From: Favolaschia claudopus
Taxonomy: Eukaryota > Basidiomycota > Agaricomycetes > Agaricales > Mycenaceae
Assembly (NCBI GenBank): GCA_037176885.1
Contig: JAWWNJ010000004.1
Location: 496,001 to 560,000 of the forward strand
Direction: 5' to 3'
Length of the DNA: 64,000 bases
Shown: positions 10,801 to 23,608 of the stretch, in pieces
How the letters are laid out: each line of letters begins with the position of its first letter
Position numbering within the stretch: position 1 is the first letter of the stretch
Program-made: the position numbers and the translations under genes
Notes under the pieces: model-generated
Database searches by the model: none
What the model saw: the letters and a program-made list of their open reading frames with translations, nothing else
Told to the model about the DNA's origin: nothing

Positions 10801-13800
10801 CGCACCGGGGGCGGGGCGCTGCCCGGGAGGTCGAGTCGATAGTGGCCGGCGAGGGCCACGACTTTCACGATACGCCCCAGCTTCCGCAATCATGTGCGAG
10901 GGGAGAGTTTGGATGAAGCTGTCGTCCTGATCGAGCAGAACAGCTTGACGAAGAGTGGGGTCGAGGGTAGCAATGAAACTAGCTGGGTCAATTTCAGCCG
11001 GGACGCCTGTGGGGGGCGCTGCGTCGGCGCGCCGTCGCGCGCGTTCGATGGCTTCCTGTTGAATGATTTCCGCTCGAATTTCGGGAGGTAGGGCGTCCAA
11101 GAACTCTGCGCTGATCTGGGAATCTTGAGGACGCTCAACCTGGGAAGCACGTTGATCCCGGACATGTTGATTGAGAACTTCTTCTCTCATGTCGTCCGGT
11201 AAAGCCTCCAAAAATGTCGGATCAATGCCGGTATCCGTGATGTCGACAGCGCTACCGTGAATCATGACTGTGACACGGGCAGGGGTGCTTGGTCCTGCTG
11301 TATCGCCAGCTGCATCCGACTGTGGAACCGATCCTTCTACCACCGAGTTGGATCCAGAAGCCTCGGGTACCGGAGCAGCGGGTTCTCCAGAGGTGTCATC
11401 CAGTAAAGCGTCAACCATCTCCTCGTCACCTTGGTCAGGAGTGGCAGAAGCAGCATCTTCCATGAGGTTATCCAGCGACGTGGAGGTAGTAGTTGCCTCG
11501 ACCGGCAGCGCTGTTTCATCCACGTTATTGCTGATCTCCTGCCTTGGCTCTTCGTTCGCCGATTGCTCAACAGCCGCCTTGTCAGCGATGGGGGGTGTCG
11601 CTGTTGCGGCCACATGTCCTTCCACTTCCGCTTCCGTTTGCACTTGCACTTCCACTTCCACTTTTTCTTCCTCCTTGATTCTCTCCTCCTCCTTCATCTT
11701 CTCCTCCTCCTCCTTCGCCCTCTCCTCTTCTTTGGCTTTCTCTTCCTCCAGACGAAGGGCTGTGGCTTGCTCTTCGAGAATTTTGGCTTCCTGGGCTGCC
11801 TTGATGGCGGCGGGAAGCAGGGCCAAAGTAACATGGTTAGCAAGCTTGCCTACGCGTTCCATGACGAAATCGCCGTGTAGGATCTTGATTTCCTCAGCCC
11901 ACCGCTGCAAAGTCAACAAAGGATCCAAGTCGCGTCCCTGGGGCGGCGGCTGAGCGGGCCGCGTGGGTCGTTCGACAACTCGAACAGCTGCAGATATGCC
12001 ACCAGGGCCCCGGCGATGCTGGAAGAATCCACCCAAGGCACCAGCAGGCACATCTAGGCGAATCGTTTCGGGTGCACCACCACCACGCCCACGAGTCATA
12101 ACATGCTGGAATAGCTGCACCGCGCCACCTCCGATGAGGTCCTCAAGCGTCTGAAGCAAGTCCGCAGAGCCACCTGTAACGATGCGTTGCGGCTGGCGAG
12201 GGTTTCGAGGCTGGATTGTGGGAACACGGGAATTCGCAGAGGCATCCAACAACAAAGGATGTGTCGTGGCCTCTGGAGGTGGAACCGGTCCAGTCCGACT
12301 TCGACCGAACAGCTGAAGGTTGTCATCCACTGCAATTTGTCAGAATTAACGTGAGGCATGCCACTGGATAGATTACCTGCTCCACGATGTCTGCGAGGAA
12401 CGAAGAAACCGGTAACATCACGACTATTCCCATTGAGGAAGGTATCTCCAAAACCAAAGATATCTTCAGCTGATACACCTCGGGGATCCAGCACGGCGAT
12501 GTCATTGCCGAATCTACATACATGATGAGAAGCTGCAGTGAAGATGAGCAGAAGGACGCACTCATCCTCAGAGACCATTTCAGGCTCGTCCTCTTGCTCG
12601 GTGTGAACAATTTGAATGGGTCCTGCAATTCATTTGAGTACGCAGGATTGGCGACTAGTGAGGTAGACAACCTCCAGCATCTTCATCCTCGTCGCCTTCA
12701 TCAACAGGACCGGCTTCATTGGGATTGATATCCTGCACAAATATGAGCCCCGGCAACGAGTCCAGTCCACGAATGCATACCTGCCACATCATTTCCTCGT
12801 CTCCTTCGTCGCCCCCAACGCCGCGGATCTGGTCGTTGGCGTCTTCCTCATCCTCATCCTCATCTTCATCGTCATCATCACCTTGTTCCACAAGGTCATC
12901 CTCGTCTTCATCCTCATCGTCCTCATCCTCTTCTTGATCCCATACCTCGCCAGGCTGATGGGGATGCTCTTCGTCTTCTCCTTCGTCGCCGGTGTTGGAG
13001 GTGTCCTCGCTGCCGGTTTCCTCGCCAAAGTCCATTTCGACGTCTTCATCCTCATCATCTCCATCTTCGTCCATCGCACCTTCTGCACCAAAATGAACAT
13101 CTTCCATTTCCTGCCTGAAATGAGAACCAATATTGATTTTTGATACTTGGCTGAAACTTACGCCTCCAAACATCCCCAGAGCTGAATTCCTGTAAAGATC
13201 AGGGGTCTCTTCCCGACCTTCACCTTGCGACATCTCTTCATCTTCGTCTTCCGAACCGTCGGAGCTTTCGCTTTCGGCCGTCTCCTGTTCCGTTGCGTCC
13301 TTGGCTTTATTAGTAGTACGGCTCATTTTGATTGCAATCTTGGTCCTACAGAAGAGATGAGATGTTGCCAGTAGAATACAGCATCACTCACAGATACTCC
13401 AAAGGACGAAGGATAGAAGCGACTAGTCCTCGCACATTCGGATAATTGAGGTCAACCTCGGAGAGAGCAGTCGTTAGCGTTGCAACCAAGTTTTTCTCGA
13501 GCATGACTTTGGCGATATGCGTGGGGGTCTCGTCCTGGTGCTTCCGTGAGCTAGTGTTGAATCGTACGGTCAGCAAGCGATGGCAGAGATCTGCTAAAGC
13601 AAGCAAACGGCCATAGCGTTCTTCCACACTATCGGACGTCAAAGACTCCTTGATGGCTCGACTGATGGCCTCGAGCACAAATTTGCGAACTGACACCAAC
13701 TCTTGGGAGACATCCTTGAGCTCGTGAGTGGACACCGTGTCGACGCAGAGCGCAACTAAGAGCGACATCGCCCAATTGCAAACAGCGACGCGGTCGCGAC

Positions 13801-16800
13801 CATCCGAGTTCGGCTGAGGATTGATGGTCTCGAAAGCAATCAAGTCCGAAAGGAGGAAGTGGAGTGTTGCCGACCGGAATTTGCCGGAGATATCCTTGGA
13901 AGAGGCTTGCGACTTCTTCTTCGGAGAATAAGACAAGAACGCGAGCTTGCAAGAGTCATACGAGAAAAGCAACTCGGTCAGACACTGCATGAGGAAGCAG
14001 GAGTACTGGTACCGATCCTTGTTGGCAGCTTCGGCAGTCGCGGCACCCGCCGATGCAGGTTCGGCAACGTCGGCAACATTGTCGGCAGTTGTTGGTTCCG
14101 GCTTGGATGATCGCATCAGCTCGGCAATAAGGAAATGGACGACGGCTTCAAGCGAGTCGGAACCGACAGCCGTCAAGATTGTTGCGTGATCCACCTGCAT
14201 TTCGACAGTAGCCTCCGGCGCGGTTTCGGCAGTCGGGTTCTCGGTAGCCAGATCCTTGAGTTTGAGATGTTGTGACGCAGAGAATGGAGAGACGAGTTGA
14301 CAAAGCGACTCCGTCACATCGATGAAAGTGCGAGAGTCGCGGAGCGCCATTGCGCTGCAGTTCCGAACAAATGTCGCAGCTTCAACGACATTAGTGCGCG
14401 GCTGCGAGAAGTAACGCTTGATTGCCTGCTTCATGATGTTCTGCACAGTTTTCTCATCTTCAACGACATGCCGTAGGATAGTCGCGATGTATGATGAACT
14501 GCCAGGCACAGCGGAAGCCTTCAATCGCCGGAAGAGCATAGATAAGCCATCCCTTTTCACGAACTGGGATGCTGACTCGTGGTCTCTGGTAAGAAGAACG
14601 AATAGCCGAAGTGTCGACAAGAGCTCGTCGTTGGGCAGATCAGGCACCGCTAGAAGGCGGAGACAGAAGTCGAACACGATGGTTCGGGCCTCAGAGAGAA
14701 GGGGACCGGTGGGGATGCTTTCCGCAACGATGGGCTCGTCTTCCTTCGGTAAGGTAATTGCACGCGGTTCATCTGCAAGGGTGAACAAAGCCTCGGTGAC
14801 GAGTAGATGCGCAGCAAGCCATCGGGGAATGGACGGACGCTCCGGGTCAATACTGACCGGATTCGAGAGTAACAGAGCGAGCAAGCTGTCCATCAGAGAG
14901 GCCCTAAGCTCGGAGCTAAGAGACGAGGGGGTTTCACACAAAACCAAGGCAAGCAGTCTGCATCTATTAGCGAGAGGCTGCTCCTGCACATCGTACGCAA
15001 AGGGTGAGAAATCTTTGATGTCGTCGACGAGATTTCTCACCGCTTGCTGCTGGTGAGCATTGGCGGGGCGAATGAAGGCAACATGGAGGTGGAATATGAG
15101 AGAGAGATGCTCATCCACGAGCAGCAACGCTTGGCGACTGATCCCCGCTCGAAGGGGCTCTCGAGCTTCATCCAGTTCTGACTGCCACTGCTGGGTGCTC
15201 TTTCCCTGAGGCTCTGGTGCAACGACTTCGGGCTCAGCCGCCGCTTCGTCATCAACAGTAATCGGTTCTTCAGGGGCAGTTGAATCGGCATCAGCAGCAT
15301 CGGCATCAGCGGCGGGAGTGGCAGGTTCGGCTGCCTCCGCCCCAGGAACAGGGTCAGGAGGAAGAGGGAATGGATGTGACAATAGAATTTCGGTGGCAGC
15401 ACTGAGGTTGTTCTGGGTACGAGCCAATGCACGTTCCGCGGCCGACCGGGGGAAGCCCATGTCAGTAAGCTGCCTGATACGCCCTTCGTCCGCACCGAGA
15501 GGTCGCGGGATACCCGGAATAGCATCAACGGAGGCATCGTTCTTGACTTCTTCACCTTCACCATTCGTGAGCTCCAGAACGGTTTGCACGATTGACCTGC
15601 TGACGCTGAGAGGCGCCGATATTAGCCAAGGGGCTTCCCAAAGAGCACGCAACACCGGCAACGCAGCGAGACGGAGCTTGACAAGGAAGTTGTGAGGTTC
15701 GAAGTACCCGGCATCTGTGTCCTTTTTATCCCGCGTGACAAGTAGTAACGTCTGACCAGACTCAAACAGCGGTTTTGAAGAAATGAGAGGGTGAATGAGA
15801 TGCAACGCCACTTTGAGTCCACCGTATGCGTGCACCAGCTCCTGTTTCTGCTCCTCCGAGCGAATCTCAGTACGTAGTTGCATTACGACTTCGATCGTAT
15901 TCATAAACTTTTGGCAGACGGCGAAGGTAGAATCCAAACCCCCGGCTTCATAGAGAGCAGAGACCTGCACCGTGTGCAGGGTGTTACTCGTGGGGCGCTC
16001 TGAAGACGAGATAAGTCTTGATCAAATGTAAAAAAATGACAAATCCTACCGTCGATGAGGAGGATCGTCAGCAATCCCAACATGATTGTGTGATACGCAA
16101 ACACCGAGGCCTTATCATCTGTGTCAAGTTGTGAGGTTTTGAAAAATTCTCGCATAAAAGAGCAACTTACTGAAATCTGGCACGTTGAGGTGTTGAACAA
16201 GAATCTCAGCAATGACAGAGGAAGAGTCAGTGATTTGCTTCTTCTGAGCAGCATCAGGGTTACGCCTGGCGTGGAACATCTTGACCATTGCTGGCTTCGT
16301 TTTAGATAAGTCGGTTGGCGCCACAATAAAAAACTCACCTTGAAAGAAAGGGGCAAGAGAACTCGGCAATCCATGTGTCAAGTGCTTCAAAGCAGTGGCA
16401 TTCTGTTGGAGAGGGTCGTCCTTTGATTGCTGTGAGATGGGGGCAGGGTCTGGAGAGGCTTCCGATTCTACGCCATTTGCATTGGGAAGGGCGGCGCCAT
16501 CACCATCTGGCAACGGAATGATGACTGGCTCTGGCGACGCGTCAAGGGGTGACGAAGTTGGTGTGGCAGCGACATCGATTCCTTTCGCTATTAAGCCAGC
16601 TTTGAGAACGATATTTTCCCAGATGGCGGCGCGATGTAGAGCGCCGAGGCTTTTCACAACTTCGGGAGTAGTGCTTCCCATGAAGGTTTGAAGAAGCCCT
16701 ATAGCGGCACGTCCATGAGCAAAGCCGGCAGTTGCAAACACATCAGACAGTAGGGTGATACGGATGTGTAGAGTGACCAGGTTGCGGAACACAGCGTTGG

Positions 16801-19800
16801 CTTCGGCCTCTTTCTCCGCTGTATAGCGAGCGTCAGTCACACTAACTCTCAACACTGGAGAACACAAGTCATGCCTGTGATATCAACGAGGGAAAGAAGT
16901 TTGGAGTTCTCTTCGAACGATTCCCAAAAGGACTTGGTGGCTTCCAGAGATTCATTCACCAGCTTCGAAAGATGTGCAAGGGTGTCCGCAGTAGTGACTT
17001 CAGACATCGTACGCATGACTTGCACAATGGAATCGGAAGCAACACTGTTGGCAAAGTCGTATGGTATGCAGGGTAGACTGGTGAGTCTTCCAAGCCGTGC
17101 GAGTCCATCGGCAGCAGTGATAAAATCCTTGCAATGGGGAGTATGCTGAAAGAGACCTTCCAGAAACTGGTAGCCATTTCAGCTGGGAAAGAAAGACAAG
17201 AAAGAAAGGAATCCTTACACGCAGAAGTATGTCGATGAACGATACTATATTGTTGTCGTGTTTGGGAGGAGTATCTTCCGCGCTTGTAACACCTGAGTCA
17301 TCATTATCGACCAGTGCCGCCGGAGGTTCGTCCGACACATCCTCCATGGCCACATCAACTTCTTCGGCGCTTGCGCGGGGCGCAACGCCAACCAATCTAT
17401 ACCATTGCTGCAACTCTGCGGGAACCACATATGCGCTGCCGAGGTTCTCAATCTTGCTCAGAGTTGCTTTAATGGCCTCAAAGACCGGAGCCTTCAGTGA
17501 AGGATGGTGCCGAACGAGTTCGTCGATGGTAGTTCCTATAAGAACGGCGTTTTCTTTATCAAGGAGAACCTTGAGATGACGCTCTGAGGTGAAGATAGAA
17601 AAGATGGCGGGAATAACGCTCGGGTGGGATGCAAGTTGAGCGGCTCCAACGTCGTTGAGACACAACGCGCCTATAGCGTTGGGGATAGCTTGGATGACCT
17701 GTTCAGATATGAACGATTGCTTAACACCGTAACCGCGATGAAACTCATACCTCGATGGCGGGTTCAAGACCGACTTCGATGGCATCGTAGAATGCCTCAG
17801 GTAAGCCGACCTCTTGAATGATGGCCAAGGACGTTGGCTCGTTATGGATGAAAGTGGCCATGATATTGATGGCTTGAAAGCAACGTCAGATAGAATGAGC
17901 TACTTCAAGAAAACAAACAAACCGAGAGGGACAACCGTCGGACCAAAGAGACCTCTGTGTTGAATGATCTTTTTGATAGAATGGAGGATTGTGGAGTCAA
18001 CGAGACCACGGAGGCCCTCTGCGGTACCTGAAGACTGCATCATTCTATGCATAGACCGCAGGACGTGCTTCAAGATAGCGGCGCGAGCGACCGGCAAATC
18101 ACCTACAGGACTTAGTAACATAGCATAGTACTAATACCAATGAAACTGACCATGCGCCCCATATATTTCGCGAGACCGCTGCTCGTGGCCATACTCCTTC
18201 AAGTCCGTGTCAATTTCATACTTGTTGGAAGGGTTAGCAAGCGCGAGGAGCTAGAGTGACAAGGTTGGAGTACCTCAATTCTTTCAACAAGAACGTCGAC
18301 ACCGCGGGAGGTACAGAACAGCTGGAAGGCGTTCGTAAAACTATAGAGCACATTATCCACCAATTGCATAGTTTTCGACACCAGCGGCAAGCGATGGGGA
18401 AGCTTGTTCTCGATGACTTGTATTAACAAGGGGATGAGACCTGCACCGACCACCATATTGCCCCCTGACGCGTGCGACGCGATGAAGGTCACAAATGACA
18501 AAAGGGCCTCTGCAAAAGAGTGAGGCAAAGTAGACTCCGCATTCGCGACATCCGCGACTGTTTTACGGATTAAGGCCATCAAGAGTCCATGGTTGACGCC
18601 CGCATTGACTGCTGTCAATACTTCTTGAATCCGATTACGATAGTGGGCAAGGGCATCGAGAGCAGCGATCGCAGCGGTTTGCACCGATACCGGGATACTC
18701 TTGTCCGTCTGAAGCAGCTCGGCAACATGATTGATCAGGTCGGGTTCGTAGAGAAAGAGCGAGGTTGTCGCTTGAGCCTCTGTGTGGGTGTGGCCGAAAA
18801 TGCCGATGGCCAGTAGACGAACGACGACTAGTTTTTCTCTCTCCGTCTCATTGCCATGCTTCAACACGATGGCGGCGCGGATGCGACACATGAGCTCAAA
18901 CTTCTCGGCTTCTGGCACCGAGTATTTCTCGACGATATCCGCCAAAATATCGACGTCGGATTTGGATTGAAGAACAGCATTCTCGATGTGGATGCTGACG
19001 GCACTCGACACAGTAGTCGTAGGGGCTGCAGAGCCTTTGCGGGGAGAGCTTTGAGACGGCTCGGTGTCCGTGTCCATCTTGGCATCTTGGTCGTTCCGAC
19101 GCCCGTCATCCGTTCTATAAAAGCTGAAATGGACTTCACGAGCATCAGACGGGAGGGCATCAATTGTGGCAACACCCGAGGGGCTGGCGAGGTCGACGAG
19201 GCTGACTCCGTATTCGCGCAAATGGGGCCAACGCTTGGCAAGCGACTGCAAACGAGGAGTCGAGATGTTCAACGCATGTGAGACGGAAGGTTGAGCAGAG
19301 TATTGCTGTGAGGGACGGAGCAGCAAGTTCAATGCGAGGATGATAACATCGAGGTCTGGTGTGAAGAGAAGGCTGTTAAGCCGCTGCACAAAAATTAAGT
19401 CAATGCGATGCGAAAGGAACAGGTAATGCGCGCAGACGCACGTCGTATGAATGGAACATCTTTCTGTTGGTTGAGTTTTCCAACAGCAATCGCTCGAATC
19501 TGAGGATTGCGCAAATGGTAGCCTTTGTGGCGGGGGTGAACACGTTGACTTGGAGTTTGTCGACCTCATAGTCGCGAATTACTTCCTCCAGAATGGCGTC
19601 GAACTTGTTGAGAACTTTGATCCAGGCATTGAGGTCGGACCTGGGCCATTTCCAAGTGTCAATTTCTGAAAGGACGCGGGAGAGGTCGTCGTTTGGAGTG
19701 TCTACGAGGCGAGTGATGAGCTCTGCGACCTGTGAAGGCTAGATCCACCAACGTCAGCCAGCTGGAAGGGTGAAATAAAATAAAATAGTCCACGCACCGG

Positions 19801-19836
19801 AGCCACTGCTCGCTTTGATTTGTGGAGGATCTTCAT
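7878..19836 (-). CDS. TOM1: Giant HECT E3 ubiquitin ligase (Tom1/Ptr1/HUWE1 type)
   Basis: About 12 kb encoding roughly 3,600 residues, as usual for the family. First exon MKILHKSKRAVAP starts at 19836 and joins PSQVAELITRLVDTPNDD. Armadillo-like DUF908/DUF913 regions cover about 19.7-16.1 kb. A UBA domain (GRIRQLTDMGFPRSAAERAL) lies near 15,370-15,500. A strongly acidic segment is at 12,790-13,080. Three ubiquitin-binding LP repeats (FLEALPDDMREEV, FLDALPPEIRAEI, FIATLDPTLRQAV) lie at about 10.9-11.3 kb, after a Glu/Lys coiled stretch. The HECT domain runs from about 9,070 (KLSVRFYDEEGVDAGGVTRE) to the stop at 7878. The catalytic cysteine is in LPQAHTCFNQIDLP. Its TGC codon is split T|GC by a 48-nt intron (7982-8029). 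Expected roles from the family: ubiquitination of excess histones and ribosomal proteins, and mRNA export. Confidence 0.95.
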
Positions 19837-20017
19837 TCCCGCGACAGAGTCGAGAGGAACGTCGACCGCACAAGACAACCGAAAGCAAAAAGACCGATGA
19901 AGAGAGAGGCGTCAGTGCCCACGTGACCCGCTGGCGCTTCGGTTCACGAATCAGCTCCGAGTCACTCCCATCATTCAATTTAGACGCGTCGCGTTGTATT
20001 TCTCCCCAACTCACTTA
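19837..20017. promoter_or_regulatory. Divergent promoter, HECT ligase / SUB1
   Basis: 181 bp separate the two start codons, so the genes must share or overlap promoter DNA. No clear TATA box. Confidence 0.55.
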
Positions 20018-20753
20018 ATGCCAGTCAAGCGCAAAACCGCAGACGACGGCGATCAAGTTTCCAAGAAACCTCGCTCTAAATCATCCAAGGCACGTCCTCG
20101 ACAAATACACGTAACACCAGCATTCTCACCTGCGACGCGTTCAACCTAGAAAACTAGAGTGGAGTCGGAAGACGAATCGGCTGAAGAGCGCGTCGAAGAT
20201 TCTGGTTCAGAAGCAGAGAGCCCTCCCACAGCGGCCAAGAAGTCCGCCAAGTCCAAGAAGGCCTCCGCTGTACGCAAACCGACGCGTCTCCTCACGCGAC
20301 AGACTTTCTCACCTTGTCTGCAGGACTCTGGCACCAAAACCAAGGCAAAGACCAAAACAGAAGACTCGGACGAAACGGTCTTCGACCTGGGCAAGAACAA
20401 ACGCGTAACCGTCAAAAATTTCAAAGGAAACACTCTGATAGACATTCGGGAATTCTATGTGGACAAGGTGTGTATTTATTACCGCGTCCTTCTGTGTCTG
20501 AAGGACGACGGATCCCTTCAGACGAGTGGGGACGTCAAACCGGGAAAGAAAGGCGTCAGGTATGCCAGAATCATCATCTCATTGGCGCCTCTCTCACTCG
20601 CGTAATAAACAGCCTCACGCCAGAACAGGTATTTATGACTATTACAGCTTTTACTGTGCGCGCACGGTGTCTCACAACGTACAATCCCAGTGGCAAGAAC
20701 TCAAACAGTTCACGAAGGAAATCGACACCGCCGTCGCCGACATCGAAAAATAA
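20018..20753 (+). CDS. SUB1: Transcriptional coactivator Sub1/PC4
   Basis: Single-stranded-DNA-binding coactivator of RNA polymerase II. Start MPVKRKTADDGDQVSKKPRS at 20018. A GC-AG intron (20090-20149, donor GCACGT) leads to KTRVESEDESAEERVEDSGS, an acidic, Ser-rich N-terminal region typical of the family. The PC4 core follows: FDLGKNKRVTVKNFKGNTL, IDIREFYVDK, DDGSLQTSGDVKPGKKGV, SLTPEQ, then WQELKQFTKEIDTAVADIEK and stop at 20753. Introns fall after YVDK, after GVS and between Q and W; the SLTPEQ exon is very short. The N-terminal GC-AG intron is the only weak point. Confidence 0.9.
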
Positions 20754-20999
20754 ACGGTATAATATTCTATTCCCATCTCCATTGATTATCTGAACTACTG
20801 TGCTGTTATGAAAGCCCTGCTGCAGCATCATGGGCGCCATGCAGCCCTTGGGCAGCTAATCCTCGGATCCATGCTTTGCTTTTCACTGTGAACGACTGTA
20901 TATCCAAAATCTGCTCGAAAACCGCCATCTTCATATATGTTGTTTGAAAAGTCCTATACTGTGATCAGCTTGTGTCCCGCAAATCAAAGAGTTCTGCTA
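20754..20999. other. Convergent intergenic gap
   Basis: 246 bp between the 3' ends of SUB1 and the ABC1-type kinase gene. No reading frame or repeat of note. Presumably holds both polyadenylation regions. Confidence 0.4.
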
Positions 21000-23456
21000 T
21001 TACCACCAAGACCGAAAATACTGCACCAGAATGCCCCAGGTCAAGAATCCCCGATCATGCATCTGGCTGATCAACCGCTTGCGATCGTCATACCAGACAG
21101 CGGTGGCACAGTATTTTGCTGACACCAGAAATACGCGTACATTCGAGTGCGTGGTCATCAATGCATGGTCGAGACTCCGTGTCAAATCGTTTCTGTAATT
21201 TACATTACTGGAATGAAAAAAGAAAACCACCACGCCAGAACTTACAACTTCAATATCATCAAAACTCTTCTCGGAACGCGTCTTAGTATATCCAAAACCG
21301 ACATGAGCACTCCGTCTTGAGTGACCGCATTCCTGATGGCTTCCTTCTCAGCCTCAGATTGGGGGGTAAAATCCATCAACCCAGAACCGCGTTGGAACGT
21401 TTCAGACTGGGAGGAAACGGATGGCTCCATACTAGCACGACCCGTGAGAGCAGCTTCGAAAACTGGGTACTGGGTTTTCCATCAAAAAAGCGCGAACAGA
21501 AGTCGAAAAGTCGAACGAACCAACTCAGGCCCAATATTACCCACAAGCTGGGCATACTTCCGCCGGTCTATACGAGTGGACGGTGATGCAGGGGAAATAA
21601 GGGAAAGCCACAGCTTCGAATAATTGATGCGAAGCTCTGGATCGAGATCGAAGTATTGACCATGGTCCAAGAGGACGATTTCGAAATTATAAGGTGACCT
21701 GGAGGTGTTGGGGGATGAACGAATCAGTAAGTTACCTGGCGGAGAAGGATGGAAGTGTCAGGTAGATTCGCAGAGCGGATCGTAGGGTCGCACCAGGGTG
21801 AGGATCCTAAATCGTCCAATTGAGAGTCAGGCGCAAAACGATTAACACAAAACTCAACGGCATGAAACCACCCATTGAGTAGAACCATCTGGTTGAAAAT
21901 GGCCGCAATTTCCAAAGCGACTTGGTTGCGGTTGATATTCGCTTTTGCGAGGTATACCAGGTCATCGACACGGCCACCCTCGATGAACTCCATGACCAAA
22001 ACTCGTTTCGTCGCGGAAAGCACCTCGGGAATGTACAACGTCGTTCCCCTGACGTCTCGAAAATCCTGCCGCGTCTTCTCAGCATTGGCAGCTTCATGAC
22101 AAAAATTCATCTCTGAGTATAGTATGGTGAGCATTGAATCACTTTCAAAGGTTTAAGCGTACCGAGAGGCAAATTAGTTCGCATCTCTTCAGCGAGCCAA
22201 CTGAACTCAAACTCGGGGAACCAGTACTTAATCCAACCTAACACTGTTCAACATTCAACACGTAGAACGGTGAACATCGCCAACCTAGCGACGACTCGAC
22301 CACAGCCATATCTATATCGCAAAACTCGGCCAGATGAGGATGTTGAATCTAAAATGAATATGATCATTCTTCCATATAGGCGGGGAGATGCATGTGCATG
22401 AATATGCTCACCTTGACAGCTACTCTCCGTCCAGTCTTTCGGTCTCTCCCAGAATGAACCTGAGTAGACGAGTCGGTCAACTGGAGAAAATGACTGTCTG
22501 CGCCAAACCTGAGCTAGTGAAGCCACTCCGATAGGCACAGGATCAAACTCGTCTGTTCACATTATAAACCAAAAGAAGGCAGCCAGGTCTATGAACGACA
22601 CTCACCGAACAATTCTGCGACTGGTGCCCCCATATCAGAGCGAAACAAGGCTTCTACGTCCTTGTAAGGCGTAGGCTCGCATTTATCTTGCAATGGCTGT
22701 GAACGCCTCGTTAGTGTATAGTCCGACAAACAACGGAAATCGCACCTGCATAGTCGACGTCCATTCCCTCGGTAATACCAGGATTGAACCCAGATGCTGA
22801 CCGAGCTGAACAACAATTTTGAGACCGGACGGCGAATGCATGAGATGTCCAGCAAACCTTTATGAAAATTCCGCCATTCGCGAGTAAGGCTTTCAGCACA
22901 CGACGCGCTGCATAAAATATCGGGCCGTTCAAGAGAAGAACTTCATCGCCGGGAAGCGAAAGTGGATACCTGAACGCGTATGACACTCCGAAATGGCTCT
23001 ATCGGAGAAATATATAATCAATGAAATGCAGAGAACATCGCGAGCAACGCGCACCTCGACCGCTCATCCTCGCCCACTGTGTCTTTTTGCTTCTCCAGCC
23101 GAGAAAAAGTCGTTTTATAGTCAATAACACCCAGACAAGCCGATTCTAATTACAAAGCCGAACGTTCAACCCAAATCTGCATAGAAGCGCAGCGTCTAAC
23201 CTACAACACGATAGCATCGCACGCCCGCAAGAACAGTATGTCGTATTGGTTTGTAGGCGAACCAGGCCGTCCCACATGTAACGAGAAGTATTGCTGGATA
23301 TACAACCCACGGATTGCTCCGACGTCGTTGTGGTGGATGCGAGGTGGAATTCCATCTTGACGCGCCGAGCAAGGGGGTGTGAGGTCGTAGCCGTGGACGT
23401 GAGCGGCACCCAAGGCGAATTGTCGACAAGAGGATCGTCGAACGAAAAGTTTGCAT
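21000..23456 (-). CDS. Mitochondrial ABC1/ADCK (UbiB) family atypical kinase
   Basis: Closest in pattern to ADCK1 and yeast Mcp2, linked to mitochondrial lipid homeostasis. Start MQTFRSTILLSTIRLGCRSR at 23456 looks like a mitochondrial presequence, followed by one membrane span (WVVYPAILLVTCGTAWFAY). Exons give LGVIDYKTTFSRLEKQKDTV, ISECHTRSARRVLKALLANG and GIFIKLGQHLGS (the KxGQ motif). Then come EWTSTMQPLQDKCEPTPY, FDPVPIGVASLAQVHSG (Ala-rich loop), RRVAVKIQHPHLAEF (kinase Lys), NFCHEAANAE and RVLVMEFIEGG. The metal-binding loop FHA-DPHPG-NLLIR is built from three exons, the middle one a 13-nt microexon (21794-21806). VLLDHGQYFDLD follows, then the C-terminus ending FRSWW at 21000. At least ten introns. 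Confidence 0.88.
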
Positions 23457-23608
23457 TCAAATTGGATTTTGATCGGAATCTCCGTCGCATGTGTGAGTGA
23501 CATCATGCCCTTGCAAGGTGCGAACCGAGTCGCACGACGTCGACAACATGCAAAGCAAGACAAAAAACACAGTGCACTAGAAATACAGTGTCGAAAATGT
23601 TTCTAAAA

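Noticed and set aside
11264..11953. Long plus-strand open frame (229 codons) antisense to the HECT ligase
   Set aside because: Ser/Ala low complexity mirroring the Glu/Ala-rich ligase exon; shadow of a real coding region.
12719..12937. Poly-Ser frame on the plus strand
   Set aside because: Antisense of the acidic Asp/Glu tract of the HECT ligase, a codon-repeat artefact.
14418..15056. Long plus-strand open frame (212 codons) antisense to the HECT ligase
   Set aside because: Antisense to a well-supported exon and with no family resemblance.
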